5,431 bases of DNA, from the NCBI GenBank assembly GCA_015222115.1, contig JADFUO010000274.1:1-5431 (forward strand). Reading direction: 5' to 3'. The notes beneath the pieces are model-generated. The model searched no databases. It was not told where the DNA came from and saw only the letters and a program-made list of their open reading frames with translations. A program made the position numbers and the translations under genes. Positions 5,381 through 5,431 of the stretch are shown in pieces (the stretch's first letter is position 1; each line of letters opens with the position of its first letter). Source of the DNA: Bacteroidota bacterium. GTDB taxonomy: Bacteria > Bacteroidota > Bacteroidia > Bacteroidales > JADFUO01.

Positions 5381-5431
5381 TATTTCGCTCCTACGGAGCT
5401 TAAAATTGTGGTTATTACTATGTTCTATAAA
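5381..5431. repeat. Small palindrome of dispersed-repeat type at the right edge
   Basis: GCTCC (5387-5391) and GGAGC (5395-5399) form a 5-bp stem around TAC within TATTTCGCTCCTACGGAGCT (5381-5400), followed by an AT-rich stretch ending TTCTATAAA at the window edge. From memory, the string TTCGCTCCTACGGAGCT with nearby TTCTATAAA recurs in intergenic DNA of Bacteroidota genomes, which suggests a partial dispersed repeat cut by the window end. Only one copy is visible here. Confidence 0.4.

Overview
This 5.4-kb window is AT-rich DNA that most likely comes from a member of the phylum Bacteroidota (Bacteroidetes), probably an anaerobe or facultative lineage. Three things point there. One gene encodes a secreted protein with a C-terminal type IX secretion (T9SS) sorting domain, a system restricted to that phylum and close relatives. 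One intergenic region carries an exact match to the Bacteroidetes -7 promoter element TAnnTTTG. The starts lack Shine-Dalgarno sequences and have A-rich leaders instead. The species cannot be named from this sequence.

Layout. (1) 22-999, plus strand: etfA, the alpha subunit of electron transfer flavoprotein; its partner etfB is probably just to the left, outside the window. (2) 1000-1142: a spacer with a G-free, 'cccttatacc'-type repeat and an inverted partner. (3) 1143-2975, plus: a two-domain fusion of homocysteine S-methyltransferase and 5,10-methylenetetrahydrofolate reductase, resembling Bacillus YitJ. (4) 2976-3223: a Bacteroidetes-type promoter followed at once by about 170 nt that fold into an elaborate multi-helix RNA. 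(5) 3224-4297, plus: an unrecognised secreted protein with a T9SS sorting domain. (6) 4298-4483: a 146-bp palindromic, MITE-like element and a hairpin between convergent genes. (7) 4484-5284, minus: a cysteine-rich CCG-domain Fe-S protein whose N-terminal CCG module has lost most of its ligands. (8) 5285-5431: its G-poor leader built on an 8-bp tandem repeat, then a small palindrome of dispersed-repeat type. No gap between genes exceeds 300 bases.

How the parts may work together. EtfA and the CCG Fe-S protein both belong to electron-transfer machinery that can link flavin dehydrogenases to menaquinone, so they may serve one pathway although they are on opposite strands. The fusion enzyme belongs to one-carbon and methionine metabolism. 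The secreted protein is unrelated in function; its leader is the most striking item in the window. The leader has six mutually consistent or competing helices, starts where transcription should start, and has no terminator, so it looks like a cis-regulatory leader or an undescribed small RNA.
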